Source: Streptomyces termitum
GTDB taxonomy: Bacteria; Actinomycetota; Actinomycetes; Streptomycetales; Streptomycetaceae
NCBI RefSeq assembly: GCF_014650175.1
Contig: NZ_BMUL01000002.1
Coordinates: forward strand, 439,150 to 503,149
Direction of reading: 5' to 3'
Length of the DNA stretch: 64,000 nt
This document shows, piece by piece, positions 44,373 through 54,215 of this stretch. Both the position numbers and the translations under genes were made by a program. The notes beneath the pieces were generated by a model. It ran no database searches, had not been told where the DNA came from, and saw only the letters and a program-made list of their open reading frames with translations. Position 1 is the first letter of the stretch. Every line of letters starts with the position of its first letter.

Positions 44373-45032
44373 ATGACGACGACGACCTGGCTGCGCGACG
44401 AGACCCCGTACGACGTCTTCCCCTCCCTCTGGACGGGCGACGAGCACCGGCACCAGACCTCCCGGGTGACCGCCGACGGGGCCGCCTGGCTGGCCTCGGC
44501 CGCGACCGGCGGTCCGGACGGCCGGGGGGACCTCGGGGCGGCGCTCGCGCGCTGGGAGGCCCGGCCGGAGTCCCCCGCCGTCCTGCCCTGCGGCACGGCC
44601 TTCGACATCGTCAACGTGGACCCGGTCTTCGGCCGGCGGATGCTGGACCGGCTGTGGGAGGAGGGGCCCGGCTCCGGGCCGGTCGCCGCCCACCGGGGCC
44701 GGATGCTCCTCTTCGCCGCGCCGGGGACGGCCCATCGGCTGCCCGCGCTGCTCGACTGGGAGGAGTGGGGCGAGAAGGTGCCGCGCCCGCTCTGTCACGG
44801 CACGGGGGACGCGGTGACCGTGCCGCCGCTGGCCCCCGCGCGGGGCGACACCTCGGGTCCGCGCTGGCTGGTCGCCCCGGACACCCGCCACCCGTGGCTG
44901 CCGGGCCCCGAGGTGATGCTCTGGGCCTGTGTGCGGGCGGCCCGATCGGTTTCGGCGGCCGACGTGCGGGTATCGATTTTTCCTCCCGCCGCTCCGGGTG
45001 CTAATGTCTACGACGTCAGCAGGCGCCGCTAG
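44373..45032 (+). CDS. primase/polymerase-like (prim-pol N-terminal type) protein overlapping tRNA-Lys
   Basis: 219 residues from ATG 44373. It resembles the short Streptomyces proteins annotated as bifunctional DNA primase/polymerase-like (AWLASAATGG; VLPCGTAFDIVNVDP; GPRWLVAPDTRHPWLPGPEVMLWACVRA), but I see no acidic catalytic pair and would not claim activity. Its last codons cross the promoter and the first ten bases of tRNA-Lys; the TAG stop at 45030-45032 is tRNA positions 8-10. The native C-terminus may therefore be altered. Confidence 0.72.
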   Translation: MTTTTWLRDETPYDVFPSLWTGDEHRHQTSRVTADGAAWLASAATGGPDGRGDLGAALARWEARPESPAVLPCGTAFDIVNVDPVFGRRMLDRLWEEGPGSGPVAAHRGRMLLFAAPGTAHRLPALLDWEEWGEKVPRPLCHGTGDAVTVPPLAPARGDTSGPRWLVAPDTRHPWLPGPEVMLWACVRAARSVSAADVRVSIFPPAAPGANVYDVSRRR

Positions 45033-45096
45033 CTCAGTTGGTTAGAGCAGCTGACTCTTAATCAGCGGGTCCGGGGTTCGAGTCCCTGGCGGCGCA
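45023..45096 (+). tRNA. tRNA-Lys (anticodon CTT), copy 1
   Basis: Acceptor GCGCCGC pairs with GCGGCGC, discriminator A, anticodon CTT at 45057-45059 in loop CTCTTAA. CCA is not encoded (ACCGA follows). Identical to the copies at 53075 and 60827, including the GTCAGCAG upstream flank. Confidence 0.97.
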
Positions 45097-45102
45097 CCGA
45101 CA

Positions 45103-45136
45103 CAGGAGGCCCCTCGCGGAAGCGAGGGGCCTCCTG
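45103..45136 (+). terminator. terminator of tRNA-Lys copy 1
   Basis: A 15-bp stem (45103-45117 with 45122-45136), loop GGAA, followed by CTTTC. Confidence 0.92.
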
Positions 45137-45154
45137 CTTTCCCGCCGCCGGGGC

Positions 45155-46396
45155 TCAGCCGACCCCCGGCGGGGTGATCTTCACCGTCCAGACGCCGGAC
45201 GCGCTGCGGTCCGCGACCTCCACCCGCACCCCGGTGCCGGGGACCGTGAGCCGCTCGCCGACCTCCAGCGGGGCGTCCGCCAGCGGCGGGTAGACCGAGC
45301 GGTCCCCGCACGCCTCGGTGTCCGGATGCCCGTCCACCACCCGTACCGGCCCGTCGCCGGAGGCCGCGCCCGCCTCCACCCGGTAGACGAGGACGCCCTC
45401 GGTGCAGGTCCCGGCGTCGTTGCCGGTCGCCGCGCGGGCCTCGATCGCCAGGACGCCGTCGGCACCGGTGCGCACCACCGCCAGCCGGGTGCCGCGCGTC
45501 CCCGGGGTCGCGGAGACCGGCTCCAGGCCGACCACCCGCGGCTCGCCGCCCCGGACGCACGCCACCTGGTCGCGGTCGAGCCAGCCCAGCTTCCACTTGT
45601 GCCAGCCGAAGGGGTCCGGGGCCAGCCCGAACTGGCTGCCCATGACGTCCCAGTCCCCGACGTGGGTGTCCCAGTCGCCCTTGCCGTCGGCCGGCCGCCG
45701 GTAGAGGTCGGGCAGGTCGAAGACGTGGCCGGTCTCGTGGGCGAGGACGTTCCGGTCCGGCGGATGCCGCTCGAAGACCGTGACGACCCGCTGGATCCGC
45801 TTCCCGTCGGCCTCCAGCGGCCGCTCCAGGTTGACGACCTTGGTCGCGTCGGAGTCCACACCGGGCGCGTCCGGGTCCGCGACCAGGTAGACGATGTCGT
45901 ACCGGGAGAAGTCGACGGAGTCGTCGGCGGCGGCCAGCGCGTCCCGCAGGTAGGCGGCGCGCATCTCCGGGGCCCAGTCGCGCCGCACGGCGTAGTCGGT
46001 GGAGGGCCGGGGCATCGGCGTCCAGGCCGCGGCCGGGTGCGCGCGCAGGGTGAAGCGGCCGTACGAGGCCCGCCGGAAGAAGTCGGTGGTGGCCGGGAAG
46101 TGGTCGGCGGCCAGCTCGGCGGGGGTGGTGAGCGGGGTCGCGTCCGGGAAGGACAGGAAGATCATCACCGCGTCGAGGGAGCGCTCGGGGCGCGGATAGG
46201 CGTCGTTCCAGTCGTCGAGGCCGAGCGAGTGGTGGGCCGAGGTGCGGGGCAGCACGCAGGGGCTCGCCGAGGGCGCCGCCGCGGCCGGTCCGGCGACCAG
46301 GCCGGTGGCGGCCAGGGCGGCGAGGGCGGTGAAGGAGGCGGCTCCGGCGCGCAGCCGGGGTCGCTCCGCTCCCCCGGGTGGCTGCTGACCCTCCAC
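45155..46396 (-). CDS. secreted metalloprotease, M6 (immune inhibitor A) type
   Basis: About 413 residues from GTG 46396, which has AACGGAGGT five bases upstream. A signal peptide (hydrophobic at 20-40, AAAAP) leads to the catalytic domain. The zinc motif is HETGHVFDLPD at residues 220-230, in the H-E-x2-H-x5-D pattern of M6 proteases. The tail (VGLEPVSATPG...LVYRVEAG) is beta-rich, as in M6 proteins. Longer starts upstream are in frame but would put a long charged stretch before the signal. Confidence 0.9.
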   Translation of the reverse strand: MEGQQPPGGAERPRLRAGAASFTALAALAATGLVAGPAAAAPSASPCVLPRTSAHHSLGLDDWNDAYPRPERSLDAVMIFLSFPDATPLTTPAELAADHFPATTDFFRRASYGRFTLRAHPAAAWTPMPRPSTDYAVRRDWAPEMRAAYLRDALAAADDSVDFSRYDIVYLVADPDAPGVDSDATKVVNLERPLEADGKRIQRVVTVFERHPPDRNVLAHETGHVFDLPDLYRRPADGKGDWDTHVGDWDVMGSQFGLAPDPFGWHKWKLGWLDRDQVACVRGGEPRVVGLEPVSATPGTRGTRLAVVRTGADGVLAIEARAATGNDAGTCTEGVLVYRVEAGAASGDGPVRVVDGHPDTEACGDRSVYPPLADAPLEVGERLTVPGTGVRVEVADRSASGVWTVKITPPGVG

Positions 46397-46762
46397 GTGG
46401 ACCTCCGTTGCGCGAGTACGGGACACCTTCTCCACCTTGTGGTGATACATCCGGTTTCGCATATTTCCGCTGCCCGGTCGGGTGAGGAGGTGGCGCAAGG
46501 GTGACAACCGGCGGGCATATTTCAGCTCACGGACAGTCACATCCGGTCAGCAGGGAGACGCCCTGAGTCAGGCCCGGACGGAAACGGTCGTAAAGGGTGG
46601 CGCGGGGGGAGTGCGGTGGTCGGCCTCACACCCGCCGGAGCCCCCGCCCACCGCTCCGGAGCTGGAACGGCGCCCCGCGCTGGCTCTATGATCGGCACAC
46701 TTGTCCCAGGCCGACCATTCCGACCACATGTGAACGGCCCGACTGCACCACGGGAGCGAGCG
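46397..46762. promoter_or_regulatory. divergent promoter region between the M6 protease and the GGDEF/EAL gene
   Basis: 366 bases with no supported gene. It has several TCAC/GTGA half-sites (TCACGG and TCACAT at about 46525-46545, GTGACA at 46500), which could be BldD-type half-sites, but no full palindrome is convincing. An AT-richer stretch is at 46440-46530. Confidence 0.4.
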
Positions 46763-48610
46763 GTGAGCGGAACCCCCGAAGGACCGGTCCCCCCGGAGCC
46801 GCCGGACCTCCCCGCGGCCCGCCCCTCCCTCACGGAGCGTGAACACCACGACTACCGGGCCGGTTTCCGCACCGCCCCGCTGGCGATGGCCCTGGTCGAC
46901 CGGGACGGCCTCGTCGTCGCCGCCAACGACGCCCTCGGCGGCCTCCTCGGCCGGGACTCCGCCGCCCTGCGCGAGCAGGCCGCCGCCGACCTGGTCGACC
47001 TCGCCGCCGACGGCCGCACCTGGGACTCCTACCGCGAGGTCCTGCTCGGCCGCCGGGCCCGCTTCCGCTGCACCCGCCGGCTGAAGCGGCCGGACGGCCG
47101 CTCGCTCTGGGCCGAGGTCACCGTCACCCCGGTCCCCGACACCGGCCGGGCGCTCCTCGCGGTCGCCGACATCAGCGACCGGCGCGAGCTCCAGGCCCGG
47201 CTGCGCCACCTCCAGATGCACGACCCGGTCACCCGGCTGCCCAACCGGGCCCTCTTCTTCGAGCGGCTCTCCGCCGCCCTGGAGGCGGCCGCCCCGGCGG
47301 AGCCCGGCCCCGGCGAGGAGCAGGACGCGCCCCGGTCGTACCAGTCGTACGGGCATGGCAGAACAGGGCGGATCGGGCTCTGCTACCTCGATCTGGACGG
47401 CTTCAAGGCGGTCAACGACACCCTCGGGCACCGGGTCGGCGACCGGCTCCTCGCCGCCGTCGCCGGGCGGCTGACCGAGTGCGCCGACAGCGACGGCTTC
47501 ACCCGCAGCGGCGGCCATCTGGTGGCCCGGCTGGGCGGCGACGAGTTCGCCGTCCTGGTGGAGGAGTCCACCGGCACCGAGCACCTCGCCGACCTGGCCC
47601 GCTCGGTGCTGCGCGCCCTGGAGCGCCCCTTCGACCTGGGCGGGCAGCGGCTCTCCGTCTCCGCCTCCATCGGCGTCGTCGAGCGCAGCGCCGTCGGCAC
47701 CACCGCGACCGGCCTGATGCAGGCCGCCGACACCACGCTGTACTGGGCCAAGGCCGACGGCAAGGCCCGCTGGACCCTCTTCGACCCCGAGCGCAACGCC
47801 CACCGGATGACCCGGCAGGCGCTCTCCTCGACGCTGCGTCCCGCCGTGGCGCACGGCGAGTTCGCCCTGGAGTACCAGCCGCTGGTGGACCTGGCGGACG
47901 GGACGGTGCGCGGGGTGGAGGCGCTGGTGCGCTGGAACCACCCGCAGTTCGGGGTGCTGCCGCCGAATCGGTTCGTCGGGATCGCCGAGGAGGACGGCTC
48001 GATCGTCGAGCTGGGCCGCTGGGTGCTGCGGACCGCCTGCCGGCAGGCCCGGCAGTGGCAGAAGGACCATCCGAGCGAGCGCCCGCTCTTCGTCAGCGTC
48101 AACGTGGCGGTCCGCCAGGTCTGGGACTCCGACCTGGTGGCGGACGTGGCGGGGATCCTCGCCGAGACCGGCCTCGCCCCGCACCTGCTCCAGCTGGAGC
48201 TGACCGAGTCGGCGGTGATGGGCTCGGCGGGCCGCCCGCTCCAGGCCCTCCAGGCGCTCAGCGACATGGGGGTGCGGATCGCCATCGACGACTTCGGCAC
48301 CGGCTACTCGAACCTCGCCTACCTGAGCCGGCTGCCGGTCTCCGTGCTCAAGCTGGACGGCTCCTTCGTGCGCGGCTTCCAGGACGAGGAGCGGGCCAAC
48401 CCGGCGGACGAGCTGATCGTGGAGGCGCTGGTGGGGCTCGCGCACCGGCTGGGCCTGACCGTCACCGCCGAGTGCGTGGAGACCTCCGGGCAGGCGGCGC
48501 GGCTGCGCCGGATCGGCTGCGACACCGGACAGGGCTGGCTGTACGCACGGCCGGTGGCGCCGGAGCGGATCGCGGAGATGATCGCGGGCTCGGCGCCGCT
48601 GCGGGTCTGA
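46763..48610 (+). CDS. cdgA: PAS-GGDEF-EAL cyclic-di-GMP enzyme (CdgA-like)
   Basis: 615 residues from GTG 46763. Order: disordered Pro-rich start, PAS domain (about 35-145, FRTAPLAMALVDRDGLVVAANDALGGLLGRD), GGDEF domain with intact GGDEF at 258-262, EAL domain with intact EAL at 386-388 and DDFGTGYSNLAYL. Both synthase and phosphodiesterase sites look functional. By gene neighbourhood I recall this as CdgA, a BldD-regulated protein in S. coelicolor that affects development. No membrane segment. Orn, encoded earlier in this window, would remove the pGpG product. Confidence 0.88.
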   Translation: MSGTPEGPVPPEPPDLPAARPSLTEREHHDYRAGFRTAPLAMALVDRDGLVVAANDALGGLLGRDSAALREQAAADLVDLAADGRTWDSYREVLLGRRARFRCTRRLKRPDGRSLWAEVTVTPVPDTGRALLAVADISDRRELQARLRHLQMHDPVTRLPNRALFFERLSAALEAAAPAEPGPGEEQDAPRSYQSYGHGRTGRIGLCYLDLDGFKAVNDTLGHRVGDRLLAAVAGRLTECADSDGFTRSGGHLVARLGGDEFAVLVEESTGTEHLADLARSVLRALERPFDLGGQRLSVSASIGVVERSAVGTTATGLMQAADTTLYWAKADGKARWTLFDPERNAHRMTRQALSSTLRPAVAHGEFALEYQPLVDLADGTVRGVEALVRWNHPQFGVLPPNRFVGIAEEDGSIVELGRWVLRTACRQARQWQKDHPSERPLFVSVNVAVRQVWDSDLVADVAGILAETGLAPHLLQLELTESAVMGSAGRPLQALQALSDMGVRIAIDDFGTGYSNLAYLSRLPVSVLKLDGSFVRGFQDEERANPADELIVEALVGLAHRLGLTVTAECVETSGQAARLRRIGCDTGQGWLYARPVAPERIAEMIAGSAPLRV

Positions 48611-48643
48611 GCCGGCCCCGCCCGGGGGCCGCGCGGGCATGGA

Positions 48644-48682
48644 ACTGCCCCCGGCCGGAGGGACATTCCGGGCGGGGGCAGT
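48644..48682. terminator. terminator between cdgA and the chitinase gene
   Basis: ACTGCCCCC...CCGG pairs with CCGG...GGGGGCAGT over an internal mismatch, lying between the convergent genes. Confidence 0.75.
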
Positions 48683-48713
48683 GGTTCATGCGGTGTTACG
48701 GACGGGCGGGCAC

Positions 48714-50423
<1,710 letters not shown>

Positions 50424-50526
50424 GAGCGTCCTCCGATGGGGGGATTCAGGGCGGTGGTGCCGTGGTGCCGTGTGGTGCCGTACAGAAGATGGAGCAGTGA
50501 TAACCCCCGTGTGAACGGCGCGTCAA

Positions 50527-50555
50527 TGGTCTGAACCAGATTAAGGACTAGACCA
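50527..50555 (-). promoter_or_regulatory. pair of 12-bp chitinase operator repeats
   Basis: On the minus strand TGGTCTAGTCCT (50555-50544) and TGGTTCAGACCA (50538-50527) each match the known Streptomyces chi consensus TGGTCCAGACCT at 10 of 12 positions and are direct repeats 17 bases apart. They lie 104-132 bases before the chitinase start, suiting control by chitin and catabolite repression. Confidence 0.85.
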
Positions 50556-50600
50556 ATTCGCGGAAGAAACCGCTCGTCAGAGCCGTGCAGCACAAAACGG

Positions 50601-50631
50601 AACCGCTCGCCACCATGTGTGACGAGCGGTT
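50601..50631 (-). terminator. terminator of the luciferase-like gene
   Basis: AACCGCTCG at 50601-50609 pairs with CGAGCGGTT at 50623-50631; on the minus strand a CCGTTTTG tail follows. A further direct copy of ACCGCTCGTCA lies at about 50569, and TTGGTTC/GAACCAA (50660-50679) is a separate palindrome. Confidence 0.7.
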
Positions 50632-50700
50632 TAAGGTTTCTTTAGGGAAGCGGACGAGGTTGGTTCGACGGTGAACCAAACGCCGACCGGAATCCCATAT

Positions 50701-51816
50701 TCAGTCGAGCTCGGGCAACCCGTAGGCGTCCGCGATCAGTTCGTAGCTCCGCAGCCGGGCCGCCCCGCCGTGCGCGTTGGCGGTGATCATCAACTCGTCG
50801 GCGCCGGTGCGCTTCCGGAGCTCGTCGAGGCCCGTCCGGACCCGGTCCGGGGTGCCGTGCACGATGTTCCCGAGCCAGTCGTCGACGAACTCCCGCTCGG
50901 CCGGGGTGAATCCGCGCGCCGCCGCCTCCGCGTCCGCGGGCGTCGGCACCAGACCGGGGCGGCCGGTGCGCAGCCGCAGCATCGAGACGGCGCCGGTGAG
51001 CACCTGGCGGCGGGCCTCCGCCTCCTCGTCGGCGGCCAGCGCGGCCACCCCGATCAGCGCGTACGGCGCGTCGAGCACCGCCGAGGGGCGGAAGGACGAC
51101 CGGTAGAGGTCGAGGGCCGGGACCGTGTTGCGGGCCGAGAAGTGGTGGGCGAAGGCGAAGGGCAGCCCCAGCAGGCCGGCCAGCCGGGCGCTGAAGCCGG
51201 AGGAGCCGAGCAGCCAGACCGGCGGCCGGCCCTTCGGCCCCTGCACCGGTCCGGGCACCGCGTGGATCCGGGCGTACGGATGCCCGTCCGGGAAGGCGTC
51301 GTCCAGGAACCGCGTCAGCTCCGAGAGCTGCTCGGGGAAGTCGTCCGCGCCTTCGTTCAGCCGGTCGGTGCGGCGCAGGGCGGCGGCGGTGGCGCCGTCC
51401 GTGCCCGGGGCGCGGCCGAGGCCGAGGTCGATCCGGCCCGGGGCGAGCGCCTCCAGGGTGCCGAACTGCTCGGCGATCACCAGCGGGGCGTGGTTGGGCA
51501 GCATCACTCCGCCGGAGCCGAGCCGGACGCGGCGGGTGTGGGCCGCGAGGTGGGCGAGGATCACGGCCGGCGAGGAGGAGGCGACGCCGGGCATCGAGTG
51601 GTGCTCGGCCACCCAGTGCCGGTGGTAGCCGCGCCGCTCGGCGAGCCGGCTCAGCTCGACGCTGGTGGCGAGGGAGGCGCTCGCGGTGCTCCCGTCGCCG
51701 ACGGTCACCAGGTCGAGCACCGAGAGCGGTACGGGGGCGGTGCCCCGCGCCTCTCCTCGTACGGCGCCGCCCTCCGCGCCCGTTCCCGCCCCGTCATGGC
51801 TGCCGGTCTCGCTCAC
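50701..51816 (-). CDS. LLM-class flavin-dependent monooxygenase
   Basis: 371 residues from GTG 51816, with GGAGGAAGG in front; an ATG at 51849 is upstream but lacks this spacing. The luciferase-like barrel shows SVLDLVTVGDG, HRHWVAEHHSMPGVASSSPAVI, RVRLGSGGVMLPNHAPLVIAEQFGTLEALAPGRIDLGLGRAPG and GTPDRVRTGLDEL, all typical of the MsnO8/YhbW subgroup. The substrate is unknown. It is divergent from an IclR regulator 423 bases away. Confidence 0.92.
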   Translation of the reverse strand: MSETGSHDGAGTGAEGGAVRGEARGTAPVPLSVLDLVTVGDGSTASASLATSVELSRLAERRGYHRHWVAEHHSMPGVASSSPAVILAHLAAHTRRVRLGSGGVMLPNHAPLVIAEQFGTLEALAPGRIDLGLGRAPGTDGATAAALRRTDRLNEGADDFPEQLSELTRFLDDAFPDGHPYARIHAVPGPVQGPKGRPPVWLLGSSGFSARLAGLLGLPFAFAHHFSARNTVPALDLYRSSFRPSAVLDAPYALIGVAALAADEEAEARRQVLTGAVSMLRLRTGRPGLVPTPADAEAAARGFTPAEREFVDDWLGNIVHGTPDRVRTGLDELRKRTGADELMITANAHGGAARLRSYELIADAYGLPELD

Positions 51817-52239
51817 CGTCCGGTCCTTCCTCCGCTCGGATACGTCCATCCGTGCGGCAACAGGGCGGCGGCGGGCCTTATTCCGAAGCGAACGGGAGGA
51901 TCGGGGCGAGCAGGGAGATAAGGGGTGACCGGGATCACCTCCGGACCACCGGAGGACGGGGGCCGAGGCCGGGGCCGGGGCCGGGTCCGGGTCCGGGGCC
52001 GTACCGCCCGGAAGATTCTTCGTGCCGCTTTCGGTTCGAACTCCTGCCCGAGGCGGGTTTCGCGCGCCCCTGACCTCCACCTCTCCGCACCTTTCATGCC
52101 TTAGGCATATGCCAGAGTGGCGCGTCCCAGCACAAGGCCCCGCACCGCCCGTCCCGTCTCCCCAACAGCCTCCCCGCGAGGCCCCTTTGAGGGCTATCGT
52201 GGGAGGAAAGCTGACGGTCGCGACCTGGTAGGGGGAACC
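51817..52239. promoter_or_regulatory. divergent intergenic region with GGCCGG repeats
   Basis: 423 bases between the LLM gene and the IclR gene. A tandem-like stretch of GGGGCC and GGTCCG units spans 51961-52010. A palindromic GCCTTAGGC-type motif (CATGCCTTAGGCATATG) lies at about 52096-52112 and may be an operator. No gene supported. Confidence 0.5.
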
Positions 52240-52998
52240 GTGGCGCTGAGCCCCGAGCCCACCGCGCCGTTCCACTCGGTGCAGTACGCCCTGCGCGTCC
52301 TCGAAACGGTCTCGCGGCACGGCGGCGGGGTCTCGGACGCCCAGATATCCCGCGAGACCGGACTCCCCGCCGCCCACCTCTCCCCGCTGCTCCTCATGCT
52401 CCGGCACGAGGGGTACGTCGAGCGGATCGCCGACGGGGCGTACGCCACCGGCGACTCCCTGGTCCTCCTCGGCTCCGGCGCCACCCGCCGCGAGGCGCTG
52501 CGCGCCAAGCTCCAGGACACCCTCACCGACCTGCGCGACTCGGTCGGCGCCGCCGTCTACATCAGCCGGTACATCGACGGCGAGGTGCGGATCACCCAGT
52601 TCGCCGACAGCCCGCGCACCCCCAAGGTCCACGAGTGGGTCGACCTGCGCTCCGCCGCCCACGCCAGCGCCGTCGGCAAGTGCCTGCTCACCCAGCTCGA
52701 CCTCGACGGGCGGCGCGACCACCTCTCCCGGCACCGGACCGCCCGGCTGACCTCGCGGACCATCACCGACGAGAAGGTCCTCTTCTCCCGGCTCGACAGC
52801 CAGCCGGCCACCGTCCCGGTCCTCGACCTCCAGGAGTACGCGGTCGGCACGGTCTGCGCCGCCGTGCCGCTCACCGCCGGGTCCGCCGTGGGCTGCCTGG
52901 CCCTCTCGCTCCCCGTCGAGCACGCCCACCGGCTGCGCGCGGCGGCCGACACCCTGAACCGGCGGGCCGCCCCGGTGGCCCTGTCGCTGGCCATCTGA
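52240..52998 (+). CDS. IclR-family transcriptional regulator
   Basis: 252 residues from GTG 52240 with GGGGGAA in front. The winged helix-turn-helix spans about 12-70 (QYALRVLETVSRHGGGVSDAQISRETGLPAAHLSPLLLMLRHEGYVER). The effector domain has ASAVGKCLLTQLDLDGRRDHLSRHRTARLTSRTI and DLQEYAVGTVCAAVPL, as in IclR. Its targets may include the divergent LLM gene. tRNA-Lys follows. Confidence 0.92.
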   Translation: MALSPEPTAPFHSVQYALRVLETVSRHGGGVSDAQISRETGLPAAHLSPLLLMLRHEGYVERIADGAYATGDSLVLLGSGATRREALRAKLQDTLTDLRDSVGAAVYISRYIDGEVRITQFADSPRTPKVHEWVDLRSAAHASAVGKCLLTQLDLDGRRDHLSRHRTARLTSRTITDEKVLFSRLDSQPATVPVLDLQEYAVGTVCAAVPLTAGSAVGCLALSLPVEHAHRLRAAADTLNRRAAPVALSLAI

Positions 52999-53074
52999 GG
53001 ACGCGCCGGGCGGCGGCGCGGCCCGGTGGTCACGAGCACCCCCCGGGACCAGGTAGTATTTTCTCTGTCAGCAG

Positions 53075-53148
53075 GCGCCGCTAGCTCAGTTGGTTAGAGC
53101 AGCTGACTCTTAATCAGCGGGTCCGGGGTTCGAGTCCCTGGCGGCGCA
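53075..53148 (+). tRNA. tRNA-Lys (anticodon CTT), copy 2
   Basis: Identical in all 74 positions to copies 1 and 3. Its upstream flank (TTTTCTCTGTCAGCAG) and a TAGTAT box at 53054-53059 look like a promoter of its own. Confidence 0.97.
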
Positions 53149-53154
53149 CCGACA

Positions 53155-53190
53155 GAGAAGGCCCTCCGTTTCGCACGGGGGGCCTTCTCG
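53155..53190 (+). terminator. terminator of tRNA-Lys copy 2
   Basis: GAGAAGGCCCTCCGT pairs with ACGGGGGGCCTTCTC around a short TTCGC-type loop, one mismatch. Confidence 0.88.
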
Positions 53191-53334
53191 CTGTCCCCGT
53201 ACGCCCCCGGGGCAGGGGCCGCCCGTCACGCGGGGCCGCCGCCGGAGCCCGGACCACGGGGGCGGGAGGGCGTCTCGGGGGTAGCTCCCGCCCCGCCCCC
53301 CTTCGCCCTTCGCCCCGGCTCCTAGGATGCCCAA

Positions 53335-54189
53335 ATGACGATGCGCGGAGACGGACCGGACGACGTGCGCGTGCTGCTCGACGGGGCGCGCGAGGACTAC
53401 CGGGAGCCCGGCCGGGACCGGCCGGTGCGGGTGTACGTGTGGGAGCCCGCCGGGGAGGCGGCCGGGACCGTGGTGGTGTCGCACGGCACCGGCGGGTCGG
53501 GCGGGGACATGGGCTGGCTGGCGGCCCCGCTGCGGGCGGCCGGACTGCGCGCCGTCGCCGTCGACCACCACGGCAACAACCACGTCGACGGGTACGAGCC
53601 CGAGGGCTTCGTCCACGTGTGGGAGCGGCCCCGGGACGTGTCCTTCGTCCTCGACCGGCTCGGCGCGGAACGGGACCTCGGTCCGGTCGGCGTCGCCGGG
53701 TTCTCGGCCGGCGGCTACACGGCGGCCGCCGCCGTCGGGGCCCGGCTCGACCCGGCGGTCCTGGAGGCCGTGCTCACCGGGGCGGCGGCGCTGCCCGCGA
53801 TCCCCGAGTTCCCCGGCGTCCTGGAGGCGCTGCGGGCGAAGCGGCCCGGCGAGGGGCTGCCCGCCGCCGCCGGGGCCGACCTGTCCGACCCCCGGGTGCG
53901 GGCCGCCTTCCAGGTGGCGCCCGGCCTGGGCCGGCTCGTCACGCCGGAGAGCCTGGCCGCGATCCGGACGCCGCTGGGCGTCCGCTGGGCCGGGGCCGAC
54001 GACATCTGCCCGTACGAGCAGGACGTCCGCCCCTACCTGGAGCACGTGCCGGCGGCGGACGGCGCCTCGGTGGGACCGGCGGTCCGGCACGACGACTTCT
54101 TCGCGGACGAGCCGGCCGACCCCGGGGCGCGGGAGCGGGCGGCCACGGCGGCCGTCGCCTTCTTCGCCGCGCACCTGCGCCCGGCGTAG
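53335..54189 (+). CDS. alpha/beta hydrolase
   Basis: 284 residues. GTVVVSHGTGGSGGDMGWLAAPLRAAGLRAVAVDHHGNN holds the oxyanion region, and the nucleophile serine is in VGVAGFSAGGYTAAAAV (about residue 123). The late histidine is probably in VRHDDFF. Dienelactone-hydrolase-like type; substrate unknown. No signal peptide. It converges with a broken acyl-CoA synthetase with only 26 bases between. Confidence 0.88.
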   Translation: MTMRGDGPDDVRVLLDGAREDYREPGRDRPVRVYVWEPAGEAAGTVVVSHGTGGSGGDMGWLAAPLRAAGLRAVAVDHHGNNHVDGYEPEGFVHVWERPRDVSFVLDRLGAERDLGPVGVAGFSAGGYTAAAAVGARLDPAVLEAVLTGAAALPAIPEFPGVLEALRAKRPGEGLPAAAGADLSDPRVRAAFQVAPGLGRLVTPESLAAIRTPLGVRWAGADDICPYEQDVRPYLEHVPAADGASVGPAVRHDDFFADEPADPGARERAATAAVAFFAAHLRPA

Positions 54190-54215
54190 GGCCCGTCCGA
54201 CCGGTTCGCGCCGGG

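Noticed and set aside
46397..46762. BldD operator upstream of cdgA
   Set aside because: Several TCAC and GTGA half-sites exist, but I could not align a convincing palindrome by eye; left as a possibility only.
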